From assembly GCA_016928305.1 (NCBI GenBank), contig JAFGKY010000012.1, positions 1 to 64,000 on the forward strand: a stretch of 64,000 nucleotides of DNA. The letters run 5' to 3'. The position numbers and the translations under genes were made by a program. This document shows, piece after piece, positions 52,663-61,785 of this stretch. How positions within the stretch are numbered: position 1 is the first letter of the stretch; each line of letters starts with the position of its first letter. The DNA is from Bacteroidales bacterium (GTDB taxonomy: Bacteria; Bacteroidota; Bacteroidia; Bacteroidales; UBA10428). The notes below the pieces were generated by a model. The model saw only the letters and a program-made list of their open reading frames with translations, was not told the origin of the DNA and searched no databases.

Positions 52663-52854
52663 ATGGAAAAAGAACCGGTTGAGGTAACCATTATCAAGGG
52701 AGGGCCTATCCATGTAAAAGGACACTTTGCCTTTAAAGACTCTGCAGGTAAGGTGGAAACCAGGGATCAGGAACTATACCTGTGCCGCTGTGGCGGATCA
52801 TCCAACAAGCCATTCTGTGACGGAACGCATCGCAAGACTGGCATCAAGGAATGA
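52663..52854 (+). CDS. Stand-alone CDGSH iron-sulfur protein
   Basis: A 63-residue protein containing a single CDGSH domain, with ligands Cys41, Cys43, Cys52 and His56 (CRCGGSSNKPFCDGTH). Without any membrane segment it is soluble, unlike mitoNEET. It starts 3 bp after the YjdI-CDGSH gene and its C-terminal half is very similar to the end of that protein, so the pair probably arose by duplication. A G/C hairpin with a T-run follows. Confidence 0.9.
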   Translation: MEKEPVEVTIIKGGPIHVKGHFAFKDSAGKVETRDQELYLCRCGGSSNKPFCDGTHRKTGIKE

Positions 52855-52896
52855 ACAAAACAAAAAAGAACTTTTCATAACCTTTACGGAATTTTT

Positions 52897-52918
52897 AGCA
52901 CCCCGCGGGGGCATTTTT
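52897..52918 (+). terminator. Possible terminator after the CDGSH pair
   Basis: The palindrome CCCCGCGGGG (52901-52910), extended by GCA/GC flanks, is followed by ATTTTTC. The stem is short but all G/C, and the T-run supports an intrinsic terminator. Confidence 0.45.
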
Positions 52919-53085
52919 CCCGGCAAAAATGAAACTTTTCTGCAAAATTTTTCGTATACAACAACAAAAGCATTACGCTAACGTTTATTATTTAAACCTA
53001 AAACTCAAAAAAACATGAAGTGAACTCTACCTGGTTAATAACATAGAGAAGAGAATCTAAGTTGAACCATTTAAAGAGTCGCGTC

Positions 53086-53898
53086 ATGAAAACAACAGAC
53101 ACGGCATTCGATCATGCGGTACATGCCGAAACCTTCGACGACATCATATTTGATGGCCGCAATCTGAAATATGGTGCCTACTCCCTCAGAAAGTATTACT
53201 ACAAAGATGTTCTGCTGTCCTTGCTCGCTATGCTTATCATAGCATTTGTGATTTGCTTTGTGTTATACCACCATGCTTCTCACAGACCAACAGTGAAAAT
53301 TATTGAAACACAGCCAATTACCATTACCCTTTTGCCTTCCGACGTTATCCCATTCGATTATCCGCAGCAAAGCAGGATTGAAATCCCTGTGGATGCAGCC
53401 AGGGTTAACAACACCGGCCCAATGGTTGTTGTTGATGATCCTGTCACCAATGATCCCGTTCCTGCTCAAACTGAGCTCATCAATCAGCTTATGAATAATT
53501 CAATAGAAGCCGGATCAGGTATATTGATAATTGCTCCGCCGGCACCTGATGATGGTATTGTGGATGGGGATAACACCTACAATTTTACTGAAGTAACCGA
53601 GCAGGCTTCCTTTAAACGGGGAACCCTGAACGATTTCCGGAAATGGCTTTCAAAGAATATCCGTTATTCGGAAGATGCTGTAAAAAACGATATAAAAGGC
53701 ACAGTGCATGCCAAATTTACCGTGGGGAAGGACGGAAGAATATGCGATGTTGTGATTGAAAAAGGGATACACCCGGTTATTGACAAGGCTGTTTTGGATG
53801 CATTGCTTGCATCCCCAAAATGGGAGCCGGCAAAAATGAACGGCAGGGCTGTTAATGTGTTTTATTATGTGCCTGTGAGGTTTGATATTCAGCAATAA
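53086..53898 (+). CDS. TonB family energy-transducing protein
   Basis: A 270-residue inner-membrane protein. A cytoplasmic N-terminus (FDDIIFDGRNLKYGAYSLRKYY, a segment common to Bacteroidota TonBs) is followed by one membrane helix (about 44-62), a long Pro/Val-rich periplasmic stretch and a C-terminal TonB domain (about 190-270: GTVHAKFTVGKDGRICDVVIEKGIHPVIDKAVLDAL and VPVRFDI). It would couple the proton gradient to outer-membrane receptors. ExbB/ExbD are not next to it. ATG 53086 is preferred to a TTG 24 bp upstream. Confidence 0.85.
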   Translation: MKTTDTAFDHAVHAETFDDIIFDGRNLKYGAYSLRKYYYKDVLLSLLAMLIIAFVICFVLYHHASHRPTVKIIETQPITITLLPSDVIPFDYPQQSRIEIPVDAARVNNTGPMVVVDDPVTNDPVPAQTELINQLMNNSIEAGSGILIIAPPAPDDGIVDGDNTYNFTEVTEQASFKRGTLNDFRKWLSKNIRYSEDAVKNDIKGTVHAKFTVGKDGRICDVVIEKGIHPVIDKAVLDALLASPKWEPAKMNGRAVNVFYYVPVRFDIQQ

Positions 53899-53959
53899 GT
53901 ATGATATTCAACTTTACGGGAGATCTGACAAGAATATCAATGAACCCATTTCGCATTAC

Positions 53960-54460
53960 TTAGGAATAAAGCAGTTCATCAATTTCACCCAGATGCAACT
54001 TGAAGTGTCTTAAATAATCAATAACTCCGTCTTTCAGTGAAACAAGCTTTTCGTCACTGTAATACCATTGATTGTCGAGCATGGAAGGATCGATATTTTT
54101 GATTACATGGGCAATATGCAGGTTTGCATATACCCATAAACTTACCATCTCATTCCAGTCTTCTTCCTGATAATGTTGTATTGCTATCCACCTGTCGTTA
54201 TTCCCATTGGTGGCATAGTTCGGAAACCGTAACGGGCTCGGCTGATATTGCAGATGAACGATCCTATGCGTATTATTCGAAGCCGAATCGATCATATGAC
54301 CGACGATCTGTTTTATTGTCCGGTTCTGGCTGTTTCTTCTTCCTGTGATAATATCCGTTGGAAGGCTCAACAGTTTTGGCTCCCATTCATGCACGAGGGA
54401 AAGTATTCCCTGAACAACAGGTTCAAATTCCTTTATCATAATCAGGCTGTTATTACTCAA
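53960..54460 (-). CDS. DinB/YfiT-like protein, possible metal-dependent
   Basis: A 166-residue four-helix-bundle protein of the DinB superfamily. The possible metal ligands are His residues in IVGHMIDSASNNTHR (about 53-67), LHIAHVI (about 114-120) and FKLHLGEIDELL (about 152-163), the spacing seen in DinB_2 proteins. Members have been linked to thiol transfer or bacillithiol use, but the function of this one cannot be told. It stands alone, converging on the TonB gene. Confidence 0.72.
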   Translation of the reverse strand: MSNNSLIMIKEFEPVVQGILSLVHEWEPKLLSLPTDIITGRRNSQNRTIKQIVGHMIDSASNNTHRIVHLQYQPSPLRFPNYATNGNNDRWIAIQHYQEEDWNEMVSLWVYANLHIAHVIKNIDPSMLDNQWYYSDEKLVSLKDGVIDYLRHFKLHLGEIDELLYS

Positions 54461-54718
54461 ATTGCTTTCTGGTTTTTCTTAATTCACAGTTAAAATTACT
54501 GTGTTTTACGCTACATTTTCAACCATTTTGAACGAACAGGGATAAACCATGGTACTCTTTTCTTGGATCCCGGGTATTCGACTCCGAATTTCTGTCATTC
54601 TCATCACACATTAATCCCGGAAATTTTATATATTTACTTTGCTGTATGTTGCAGGTATTGTTTTAATTGTATTTTCAAGATTAATCTAAAATATATTGTA
54701 TAACCAAAATCACCAGTC

Positions 54719-55783
54719 ATGAGAAAGCTATTTTTGAAAATATCCTTGATTTCGTTATTTTTTCTACCCGTAATAGATGGAAATATTTTCGGACAGAAAA
54801 AAATCCTGTTCCTTGGAAGGGAAGCCCTGGGAACCCATGCAGCCGACCAGGATCTGTATGACAAATGCGTGGCATGGGGATATACCGTAGACTATATTAC
54901 TGCACTTCCTGCTACCGCAGAAGATTACTCGGGTTATATCGGTATTTTTATGAATGAAACAATAGGCTCAAGCACAGTAAACAGCTTCTCAACCAATAAT
55001 TACCCTGTGCCTTGTGTCTGCCTTGAAGGTTGGGCGGTCCTTGCCAACCGGTGGGGCGGATGGGTAAAAGATGAATCGACTACCGATCCCAAAACCGACT
55101 GGGACCAGCACTCCGGGGCCGGTGCAGACGGACAGGAAATTGTTATCAGAGACAATACCCATTATATAACAAGAGGCTATAACATCACGGAAAACGTTGC
55201 ATGGTCAAACTCCACCGTGCAGGAAACAATCACAAACACCAACCCGGTTTCATTCAAGGAAGTCGACAGGAAATACTCAGCCAAACTGGCGCAGGCAAAA
55301 TCATTTAAGGAAGATGGTTACTGGACGATGGTCACGGTGGATTCCGCCGAAGCCGGATTCCCCAACCGGGTGTTTGTATGGGGACTGGTATCTGCCGGTG
55401 TGGAAGGTATTTCTCCATTTACGGAACATGCCGCCACCGATGACTATTTTAAAATAATCGAACGCGCCTGCGAATGGGCCTTCGAAGGCAAATTGCCACC
55501 TTCGGGTATAGAAACCACTTCCGGGGATGATCTTTTTCATGTGTATCCGAATCCTTGCACCGATGCGGTTAACATAAGGTATTTTGCTACTGGAAAAGAA
55601 AATACGATTAAGGTCACTCTGAACAGTTTAACGGGACAGGAATTGCAGGCAAAGACCGTAAACATCAATTCCAATGGTTACTATTTCGTTACCATAGATT
55701 TGAAAGATACACCTGCGGGTGTGTACATTGTTAACCTTGAGGTCAATGATAAAGTTGCATCAAAAAAAGTAACGGTTCAATAA
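54719..55783 (+). CDS. Secreted protein with T9SS sorting domain
   Basis: A 354-residue exported protein: signal peptide (about 1-26), a body of about 240 residues and a C-terminal T9SS type A sorting domain (about 270-354, LFHVYPNPCTDAVNIRYF, LNSLTGQELQAKTV, DTPAGVYIVNLEVNDKVASKKVTV). The body begins KKILFLGREALGTHAADQDLYDKCVAWGYTVDYI, a Rossmann-like opening reminiscent of glutamine amidotransferase-like or ThuA-like domains, but the usual catalytic residues are not evident. It leads a surface-protein region. Confidence 0.78.
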   Translation: MRKLFLKISLISLFFLPVIDGNIFGQKKILFLGREALGTHAADQDLYDKCVAWGYTVDYITALPATAEDYSGYIGIFMNETIGSSTVNSFSTNNYPVPCVCLEGWAVLANRWGGWVKDESTTDPKTDWDQHSGAGADGQEIVIRDNTHYITRGYNITENVAWSNSTVQETITNTNPVSFKEVDRKYSAKLAQAKSFKEDGYWTMVTVDSAEAGFPNRVFVWGLVSAGVEGISPFTEHAATDDYFKIIERACEWAFEGKLPPSGIETTSGDDLFHVYPNPCTDAVNIRYFATGKENTIKVTLNSLTGQELQAKTVNINSNGYYFVTIDLKDTPAGVYIVNLEVNDKVASKKVTVQ

Positions 55784-55845
55784 CAATCACCGATCCCGGA
55801 TTGTACTTCAATACAATCTGGGATCTACTTACAGGATAAGTATTT

Positions 55846-57165
55846 TCAAAAAACAATCATTTTCGTAACATATTCTTCGGTATTAAACAGGCCCCTGATA
55901 ATATAACAACCCGCGGGGAGGTTATGGTTATATATTAAGTTATACTTTCCGGAGGGAAAGGTTTTGTTTGTATAAATCCTATCCCTATTTCTACCAGCCA
56001 TATCGGTTATAAACAAGGTAAAAGGTGAATCCTTCGTTGTTTCGAAACGAATGTTAATGTTTCTGTCAGCCGGATTAGGGAAGACTATTAATCCCTGTAT
56101 TGCGTCACCTCTTGTTTCTTCCCAAACGGAAGAATTCAGGATAGCCGGAACAACATGACTGTTGATGAGGAACCTTGCATCTTCCCTGTGTTCACTTGTA
56201 TTACACGTGATGGCAACAACCAGGTCCAAATCAGGGACAACATAGATGAATTGTCCTCCATATCCACCGGCAAAATAGGCATGATAGCCGTTATTTTCCG
56301 TTATCCACCAGTTGTAGCCGTATTTTTCCTTATGAGGACTCCCTCCGTCCGAATGTACTGTTGTGCATGCTGAAACATAATCCGGATCAACAATGGTATC
56401 GCCGTTCCATATACCCTGGTTGAGATAAAGAAAACCTATTTTAAGCATATCTTCAGGACGGAAAAAAGAATTATGTCCGCCGTATGTATAGCCCTGATCA
56501 TCATCAGGCCAGTAAAAATCCGAAATCCCGAGCTTTGAAAAGAGTACTTCCGACGCAAATACCCTGGCATTTTTTCCGGTGGTTTTACTGACTATAGCTG
56601 ACTGTATATGTGATGCAGGAGTTGAATACCGGAAAAGGGTCCCGGGGTCGGCAACAAATTCCTGACCCAGATAAAACTCTATCATATCCGATTTAACGGA
56701 TGATGCCATATCATCATCATTTCGGAGTCCGGTGGTAAAAGACAACAGATGCTTTAACGTAATAAGGTTAAGTCTTGGATCATCGTTGACATGGCTGTAT
56801 TCCGGGAAGAAACCCATTACAGTCTGTCCAAGGCTGTCAATATAATGTTGTTTCAACAAAATCCCCGTAAGTATACTGGTTATGCTTTTGGTGGCTGAAC
56901 AGATGATATGATAATCATTCTTCCCGTACCCGTCATTAAAGTATTTCTCATAAACCAGGTAACCGTTTTTTACTACTAAAAAGGCATCCACATAGGGCAT
57001 GGATGAATATATGCTCTGTTCCATTTCCTCCATGATGGCAGCATTTATATCAGCTTCATCGAGTGATTTTCTTTGCCAGCCCTCGGTTGGCCAATATTCA
57101 CGGATCTGAGCGAAAATATTTGTATCTGTCCAGATAACAATAAATAATATGAAGATAAATCGCAT
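55846..57165 (-). CDS. Secreted serine hydrolase (beta-lactamase class C family) with T9SS domain
   Basis: A 439-residue surface hydrolase. After a signal peptide (about 1-20) comes a class C beta-lactamase/D-alanyl peptidase-type domain (about 35-345) with the SxxK nucleophile Ser90-Lys93 (CSATKSITSIL), the second motif in FRYSTPASH near 180, and a Gly-rich third motif region FAGGYGGQFIYVV. The C-terminus (about 355-439) is a T9SS sorting domain (VFPNPADRNINIRFET, LPAGCYIIRG). Most relatives are esterases or peptidases rather than antibiotic-degrading enzymes, and no resistance should be inferred. Confidence 0.85.
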   Translation of the reverse strand: MRFIFILFIVIWTDTNIFAQIREYWPTEGWQRKSLDEADINAAIMEEMEQSIYSSMPYVDAFLVVKNGYLVYEKYFNDGYGKNDYHIICSATKSITSILTGILLKQHYIDSLGQTVMGFFPEYSHVNDDPRLNLITLKHLLSFTTGLRNDDDMASSVKSDMIEFYLGQEFVADPGTLFRYSTPASHIQSAIVSKTTGKNARVFASEVLFSKLGISDFYWPDDDQGYTYGGHNSFFRPEDMLKIGFLYLNQGIWNGDTIVDPDYVSACTTVHSDGGSPHKEKYGYNWWITENNGYHAYFAGGYGGQFIYVVPDLDLVVAITCNTSEHREDARFLINSHVVPAILNSSVWEETRGDAIQGLIVFPNPADRNINIRFETTKDSPFTLFITDMAGRNRDRIYTNKTFPSGKYNLIYNHNLPAGCYIIRGLFNTEEYVTKMIVF

Positions 57166-57207
57166 CGCGCTTTTCTAATTTAAATGATTCATGGGTTGGA
57201 TTAAAAC

Positions 57208-58206
57208 TCATTCACCAGGCGGGGTAAGCTTTATGGACACCTTTTTATCACGATCGCACACAATCCGCCCGTCCTTTATTTCCAGTTCAGCAACCTGAAG
57301 GGTACTGCGCCGCTGATCATACAGTGAGGCATCCGGCCTGCGGCCCGGATGAGTAAAATAAAAGACAAATGCACGGTTGTGGCTGACAACAACCATGGCA
57401 TGATGACCAAAACCTGCATCATCAGGGCCATTTCCTGATTCCCCAAGGATGATGCCAGGCTCACGTTGCCAGTTGACAAGGTCATCAGAGGAATACACGC
57501 CAAGTCCGTTCCAGTTGTCAACGATCATACGGTATTGACCCTTCCACTGAAACACATAAGGACCTTCCCCTCCCCTGTCGCCAATGACTTTGTGGCAACT
57601 GTCGGTCCAGTTAAATAAATCAGGACTGTCAGCATAATAAATGGATTTATGATCGGCCTCATTATTATAATACATCCGCCACTTTTTGTCGGGCATCCGG
57701 AAAATACAGGCATCAATTACTTTCTCCGATGCAAGTTTCAGTGTTGACACATATTTCCAGTTGATCAGGTTTTTACTGGTGAGATGCACGATATAACGCG
57801 GGTGCTTCCAGTCTGCAAAAACACCAGGCACATATGTAAGAAACATGTGATACAAGCCCTTATCATAAATCACTTCAGGAGCCCAGTGCGTATAGCCGCT
57901 GTCAGGTCTGTACTGAATATCGCAGGTATCACGGTATTTCCAGGTTGCTCCGCCATCTGATGACTCGGCGATGCCAATCCGTGTACCATGCACCCATGTT
58001 ACACCGTCAAGGGTTGTGTCATTCGCACGGCGGTTGGTATACAGCATAAACCATTTCTTTTCGTGATGATTCCATATCACCACAGGGTCAGCGGCTCCGT
58101 CGAAGACCGGATCGCGGAACAGCGGCTTATCGGCAGGCATCTCAATATCCCGGGTCATCAGACAGGTAAGAGGCAGGAACATCAACAAGAGAAAAGAAAG
58201 CTTCAT
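57208..58206 (-). CDS. GH43-like five-bladed propeller glycoside hydrolase
   Basis: A 332-residue exported protein of the GH43/GH32/GH117-type beta-propeller group, probably attacking a plant or algal polysaccharide side chain. Acidic catalytic candidates are the Asp in FDGAADPVVIW near the N-terminus, the Glu in HWAPEVIYDKGLYHMFLTY, and the Glu in GGEGPYVFQWKGQYRMIVDN. Repeating propeller-blade signatures (KKWFMLYTN, KWRMYYNN) are visible. The signal peptide MKLSFLLLMFLPLTC starts at 58206; an upstream frame of 39 more residues lacks a signal and overlaps the neighbouring membrane gene, so the shorter start is chosen. Confidence 0.75.
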   Translation of the reverse strand: MKLSFLLLMFLPLTCLMTRDIEMPADKPLFRDPVFDGAADPVVIWNHHEKKWFMLYTNRRANDTTLDGVTWVHGTRIGIAESSDGGATWKYRDTCDIQYRPDSGYTHWAPEVIYDKGLYHMFLTYVPGVFADWKHPRYIVHLTSKNLINWKYVSTLKLASEKVIDACIFRMPDKKWRMYYNNEADHKSIYYADSPDLFNWTDSCHKVIGDRGGEGPYVFQWKGQYRMIVDNWNGLGVYSSDDLVNWQREPGIILGESGNGPDDAGFGHHAMVVVSHNRAFVFYFTHPGRRPDASLYDQRRSTLQVAELEIKDGRIVCDRDKKVSIKLTPPGE

Positions 58207-58268
58207 GATCCCTGTTTTAATCCAAAGATATGACAACATCATTAATATTCGACAGGGAAATTCCATGG

Positions 58269-58901
58269 TCATTCTTTCAGGAGCCTTATACCTATTATAG
58301 TGAATGCCAGACTGTATATACACAGCCCCACCATTGTCAGGAACATCAGTGAAAAATGGCCTGCCCCATAGAGAAGGATGCCTAACATCAACATCCAGGG
58401 AACCGGTTTACCGAATCTTCTGCTTCTTACCAATGCAACAGCTGTCAATATTGAACCCGTAAATAATGATACCAACATGATAGCAATATAAGCTTTGAAC
58501 TGGGGACTGACAATAAAAATCCAGCTTCTTACAAAAGATATATATTGATCATTTGCACAAACCACAGGCCATATAAATGTATCCCACGTCAATGTTGCAA
58601 ACTCACAAAAAATTCCCAGTACCAATAATACTATCCCTATCAGCAGGAGCGGACCCCCGGATTCATAAATTGTATGGTAAATACCGAAAACGGCAAAAAT
58701 CCCAAAAACACTCGACAGCAGACCCATTAATGAAACAAGGAACCATTCCGGATCCATGATCATCAGGCTGTAGTCATTCCGGCCTTCAGCAATCGGCAGT
58801 AAAAGCCAGGAAAGAAGTATCCAGAGCAGACAAAAGAATGCAAAGCCAAAGGAGGCTATGGCCGTATGTCTTTTTAATGTTTTCTGATTCATATCATTCA
58901 A
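58269..58901 (-). CDS. Hypothetical multi-pass membrane protein
   Basis: No family recognised. The 210 residues contain five or six hydrophobic segments at about 15-36, 52-73, 84-104, 130-150, 168-186 and 190-207, with a short polar loop carrying WDTFIWPVVCANDQYISF. The pattern looks like small DUF-type integral membrane proteins common in Bacteroidota. It is co-oriented with the GH43-like, NTF2-like and HAD genes, but spacing (62 bp and 105 bp) does not prove an operon. Confidence 0.6.
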   Translation of the reverse strand: MNDMNQKTLKRHTAIASFGFAFFCLLWILLSWLLLPIAEGRNDYSLMIMDPEWFLVSLMGLLSSVFGIFAVFGIYHTIYESGGPLLLIGIVLLVLGIFCEFATLTWDTFIWPVVCANDQYISFVRSWIFIVSPQFKAYIAIMLVSLFTGSILTAVALVRSRRFGKPVPWMLMLGILLYGAGHFSLMFLTMVGLCIYSLAFTIIGIRLLKE

Positions 58902-59006
58902 GATTTTTATGGTTTGTTTTAAACAGCAAAACCGGTTCCGGGAAAGGTTCCGGATACATCATCACGAACGGAATATGTGCATGGTGTTCCCGGGAAGTTG
59001 CCCTTT

Positions 59007-59498
59007 TCAATCTGCTGCAAACGAAAAGTGCATCTGAACCATTACCCAGTTATTGTCTCTTTTTTCCAGTATTCCTGTCCACCGCGTGTTTTCCCAGTTT
59101 GCCGGCTGACCTTTCCATTCGTTGATGTCATCAAGAATACAGTAAAACCATGCAACATCGCATGATCTGGAGAAAGTAATCTTCAGATCGTCAATGTCAT
59201 ATCGTATGGCTTTAAAATCAGGACTCATCCAAAATGCCTCGGCTTTTTTAAATTCCTGAAATCCTTTCACAATGTTGCCATCGGGGTGAACTTCAACATA
59301 ATTGGAATCGTTGGCGATAACGCCATACAACAATGCGATATCTTTGTTCTTCGCCCAGCCAATGCTGTTATGGATTGCGGTTTCAACCCGCTGTTTTTCG
59401 CTGTTACTATCGCAATTCTTTTTATCTGCCGTACAGGTCATTATTAAAAGACAGAGGCCAACAACGGGCAACGCAATATGGATATTCAAGCTGTTCAT
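59007..59498 (-). CDS. NTF2/SnoaL-like lipoprotein
   Basis: A 163-residue protein with a lipoprotein signal peptide (CLLIMTCTADKK, likely lipid Cys about 22). The mature domain fits the SnoaL-like or nuclear transport factor 2 fold: a first long helix (KQRVETAIHNSIGWAKNKDIALLYGVI), then VEVHPDGNIVKGFQEFKKAEAFW, and closing strands DVAWFYCILDDINEWKGQ and RWTGILEKRDNNWVMVQMHFSF. These are usually small ligand-binding or unassigned proteins. It is on the same strand as the HAD gene 38 bp upstream. Confidence 0.78.
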   Translation of the reverse strand: MNSLNIHIALPVVGLCLLIMTCTADKKNCDSNSEKQRVETAIHNSIGWAKNKDIALLYGVIANDSNYVEVHPDGNIVKGFQEFKKAEAFWMSPDFKAIRYDIDDLKITFSRSCDVAWFYCILDDINEWKGQPANWENTRWTGILEKRDNNWVMVQMHFSFAAD

Positions 59499-59536
59499 AG
59501 GGTATTATTTTAATGCATACAAGATAAAATAAATTG

Positions 59537-60196
59537 TCAGATCGGCAAAAATAGTTTCCGGTCAACTTCATCAAAACTTCGTATTTTTTGAAAGTTCCAT
59601 CGCTTATAATCCCGATGACCTGAATCAACAATAATAATTTTTCCGACGCCTGCCTTTTCCGCTGCAATTATACCGGTATAAGAATCTTCAAATACAAGGG
59701 TTTCATTTGCCATAATACCTAAAACGCCAATTGCTTTCCGGAAAATCTGCGGATGGGGTTTGCTCCTTATGCTGCCATCATTTAAAATCACCCTGGAAGG
59801 ATCAAAAAATGAATTCAATCCGAAGTGCTTAAAATAGAAATCAACATTCTCAGGTCCTGAGGCAGTTGCTATGGTGCAAGGGATTCTGTTCATGTTTAAG
59901 AATTGCAGGAATGCTACAGCACCCGGTGCGAGCTTCATGTCGGTTTGCAGACACAATTGTTGATAGATCCCTTCCTTTTCAAGGATAAATTTGTTCATCT
60001 CAGCTTCTGTCAATTGCCTGGTAAAAAGCGTACCCAGTATATCGTGATTGTTTCTGCCGTGAATCTTTTCATTCTTTTCATTATCGGGTAATCTTATACC
60101 ATGCTTTTCAAGGAACAAATCCCAGGCTTTGTTGTGGAGCCGGGTATCCCAAAAAAGTGTCCCGTTAAAATCAAAAACCACACCTTTCAGCTTCAT
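59537..60196 (-). CDS. HAD hydrolase, beta-phosphoglucomutase-like, with altered catalytic motif
   Basis: A 219-residue HAD protein of the phosphoglucomutase/sugar phosphatase branch: cap helices at about 18-85 and conserved loops IATASGPENVDFY (motif II), SKPHPQIFRKA (motif III Lys) and VFEDSYTGIIAAEKAGV (motif IV). Motif I reads FDFNGTLF: Asp9 is the nucleophile, but the usual acid/base Asp two residues on is Asn11. This change normally lowers phosphatase turnover, as in phosphate-transfer relatives. Neighbouring CAZyme genes make a sugar-phosphate substrate plausible. Confidence 0.85.
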   Translation of the reverse strand: MKLKGVVFDFNGTLFWDTRLHNKAWDLFLEKHGIRLPDNEKNEKIHGRNNHDILGTLFTRQLTEAEMNKFILEKEGIYQQLCLQTDMKLAPGAVAFLQFLNMNRIPCTIATASGPENVDFYFKHFGLNSFFDPSRVILNDGSIRSKPHPQIFRKAIGVLGIMANETLVFEDSYTGIIAAEKAGVGKIIIVDSGHRDYKRWNFQKIRSFDEVDRKLFLPI

Positions 60197-60465
60197 CAGA
60201 TTATCGCTGGTTTAATACGTATAGCAATATAACCGATACTGTATATATTGCAATTTATTTTCATACCAATTTACAGGATTTCTTTGAATTTGCTGAAATC
60301 CGGTCGCCGTATCCTTATTGTTCAGGTATCTTTTCCTGTTATCGGCACAAAACGTTCTGAAGCGGAACCGGATTAATAGAAATGACTGCAATTTATTATC
60401 ATCCTGTTGTTTTATTGAATGCATGCTATATCTTTACTTTCTATGAATCATAAATGTATGCATCC

Positions 60466-61785
60466 ATGAAGATTATATCCTTACTTGCTGTTTATCCTGT
60501 TTTTCTGTATGTCTGTCTTACATCTTCCTTCAGCCAGGCATTTGTAAAGGCGGAAGGAAAGCGTTTTGTCATGGATAATGAATCCTATTATTTTGCAGGG
60601 GTTAATATGTGGTATGCATGTTACCTTGGTGCAACGCCTGAAGGACGCATACGGCTGGTACATGAACTGGACACGCTCAGATCGCTGGGTATTACAAATA
60701 TCCGGATTGCAGGCGGTACGGAAAAATCAGCACTTACGCATGCTCTTAAGAAGGCCCTACAGCAGTCTCCCGGAGTTTATGACACCACACTGCTTAAAGG
60801 ACTTGACTTTGCTCTTGCCGAAATGGGGAAAAGAGGCATGAAAGCTGTAGTATTTCTCACAAACTTCTGGCCCTGGTCGGGTGGTATGGCACAATATGTT
60901 AACTGGGTTACCGGTGATAGTATCCCTGATCCCGATATCACCAATGACTGGCGTGACTGGCAGAAGTTCATGGATTTCAGTGCATCGTTTTACACCAATG
61001 ACAGTGCAAATGTTTTATTCCGCAATCATATAAACATGCTGGTCAACCGTGTCAATAAATTCACGGATTGCCGGTATAAAGATGACGCGGTCATCATGGC
61101 GTGGGAGCTTGCCAATGAACCACGGCCCTGTCCCGACGTACCGATAAAAGAGGTAAATATACCCGCTTTTATTTCCTGGGCGCATCAGACGGCCGCTTAT
61201 ATTCATTCCATCGACTCCAATCACCTGGTTACCACGGGCACGGAAGGCAAGGTTGGCTGCAGACAGGATACGGCTGTATTCCTGCAACTTCATGAAAGTC
61301 CTTTTATAGACTACGCCAACTTTCATCTCTGGCCCAGGAACTGGCAATGGTTTGATTGCACTCATATGGATCAGACTCTCGAAAGTTCGAAACAGAAGGC
61401 TATTGAATATGTTAACCTTCATATATCACTGGCTGAAAAACTGGGTAAACCTGTCACCCTTGAAGAATTCGGGCTTGAACGCGACAGTTGTCTTGCTGCT
61501 CCGGGCACACCCGTTAACGCCCGTGACAGCTACCTCAAAACATTGTTCGACAAGGTATACCAAAACGCAGCCAATGGGGGACCGCTGGTTGGCACCAACA
61601 TTTGGGCATGGGGAGGATTTGGTAAACCTTTCCCCCGGGCACAGGTACTCGATTATGCTGATGCTTTACTGGGTGATCCACTGGAAGAGATGCAGGGTTT
61701 GAACTCAGTATATGCCACCGATACCTCCACACTTTTCATCCTCAGGAATCATGCGGAAAAAATGAATTCACTTTCCGGCAGATAA
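60466..61785 (+). CDS. Endo-beta-mannanase-like glycoside hydrolase family 5
   Basis: Secreted 439-residue enzyme predicted to cut beta-1,4-mannan chains. It has a signal peptide (ending near SSFSQ) and a (beta/alpha)8 barrel with the acid/base Glu in WELANEPRP (about 216) and the nucleophile Glu in TLEEFGLERD (about 330). FAGVNMWYACYLG, FWPWSGGMAQYVNW and NIRIAGGT resemble the GH5_7 mannanase subfamily. No carbohydrate-binding or T9SS domain follows. ATG 60466 places the signal peptide at the N-terminus; ATG 60454 adds four residues. A weak promoter (TATCTTTA, 60429-60436) lies upstream. Confidence 0.85.
   Translation: MKIISLLAVYPVFLYVCLTSSFSQAFVKAEGKRFVMDNESYYFAGVNMWYACYLGATPEGRIRLVHELDTLRSLGITNIRIAGGTEKSALTHALKKALQQSPGVYDTTLLKGLDFALAEMGKRGMKAVVFLTNFWPWSGGMAQYVNWVTGDSIPDPDITNDWRDWQKFMDFSASFYTNDSANVLFRNHINMLVNRVNKFTDCRYKDDAVIMAWELANEPRPCPDVPIKEVNIPAFISWAHQTAAYIHSIDSNHLVTTGTEGKVGCRQDTAVFLQLHESPFIDYANFHLWPRNWQWFDCTHMDQTLESSKQKAIEYVNLHISLAEKLGKPVTLEEFGLERDSCLAAPGTPVNARDSYLKTLFDKVYQNAANGGPLVGTNIWAWGGFGKPFPRAQVLDYADALLGDPLEEMQGLNSVYATDTSTLFILRNHAEKMNSLSGR

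Noticed and set aside
55846..57165. Antibiotic-resistance beta-lactamase
   Set aside because: It has the class C fold and SxxK, but its T9SS tag and sequence are those of surface esterase/peptidase relatives; there is no evidence for lactamase activity.
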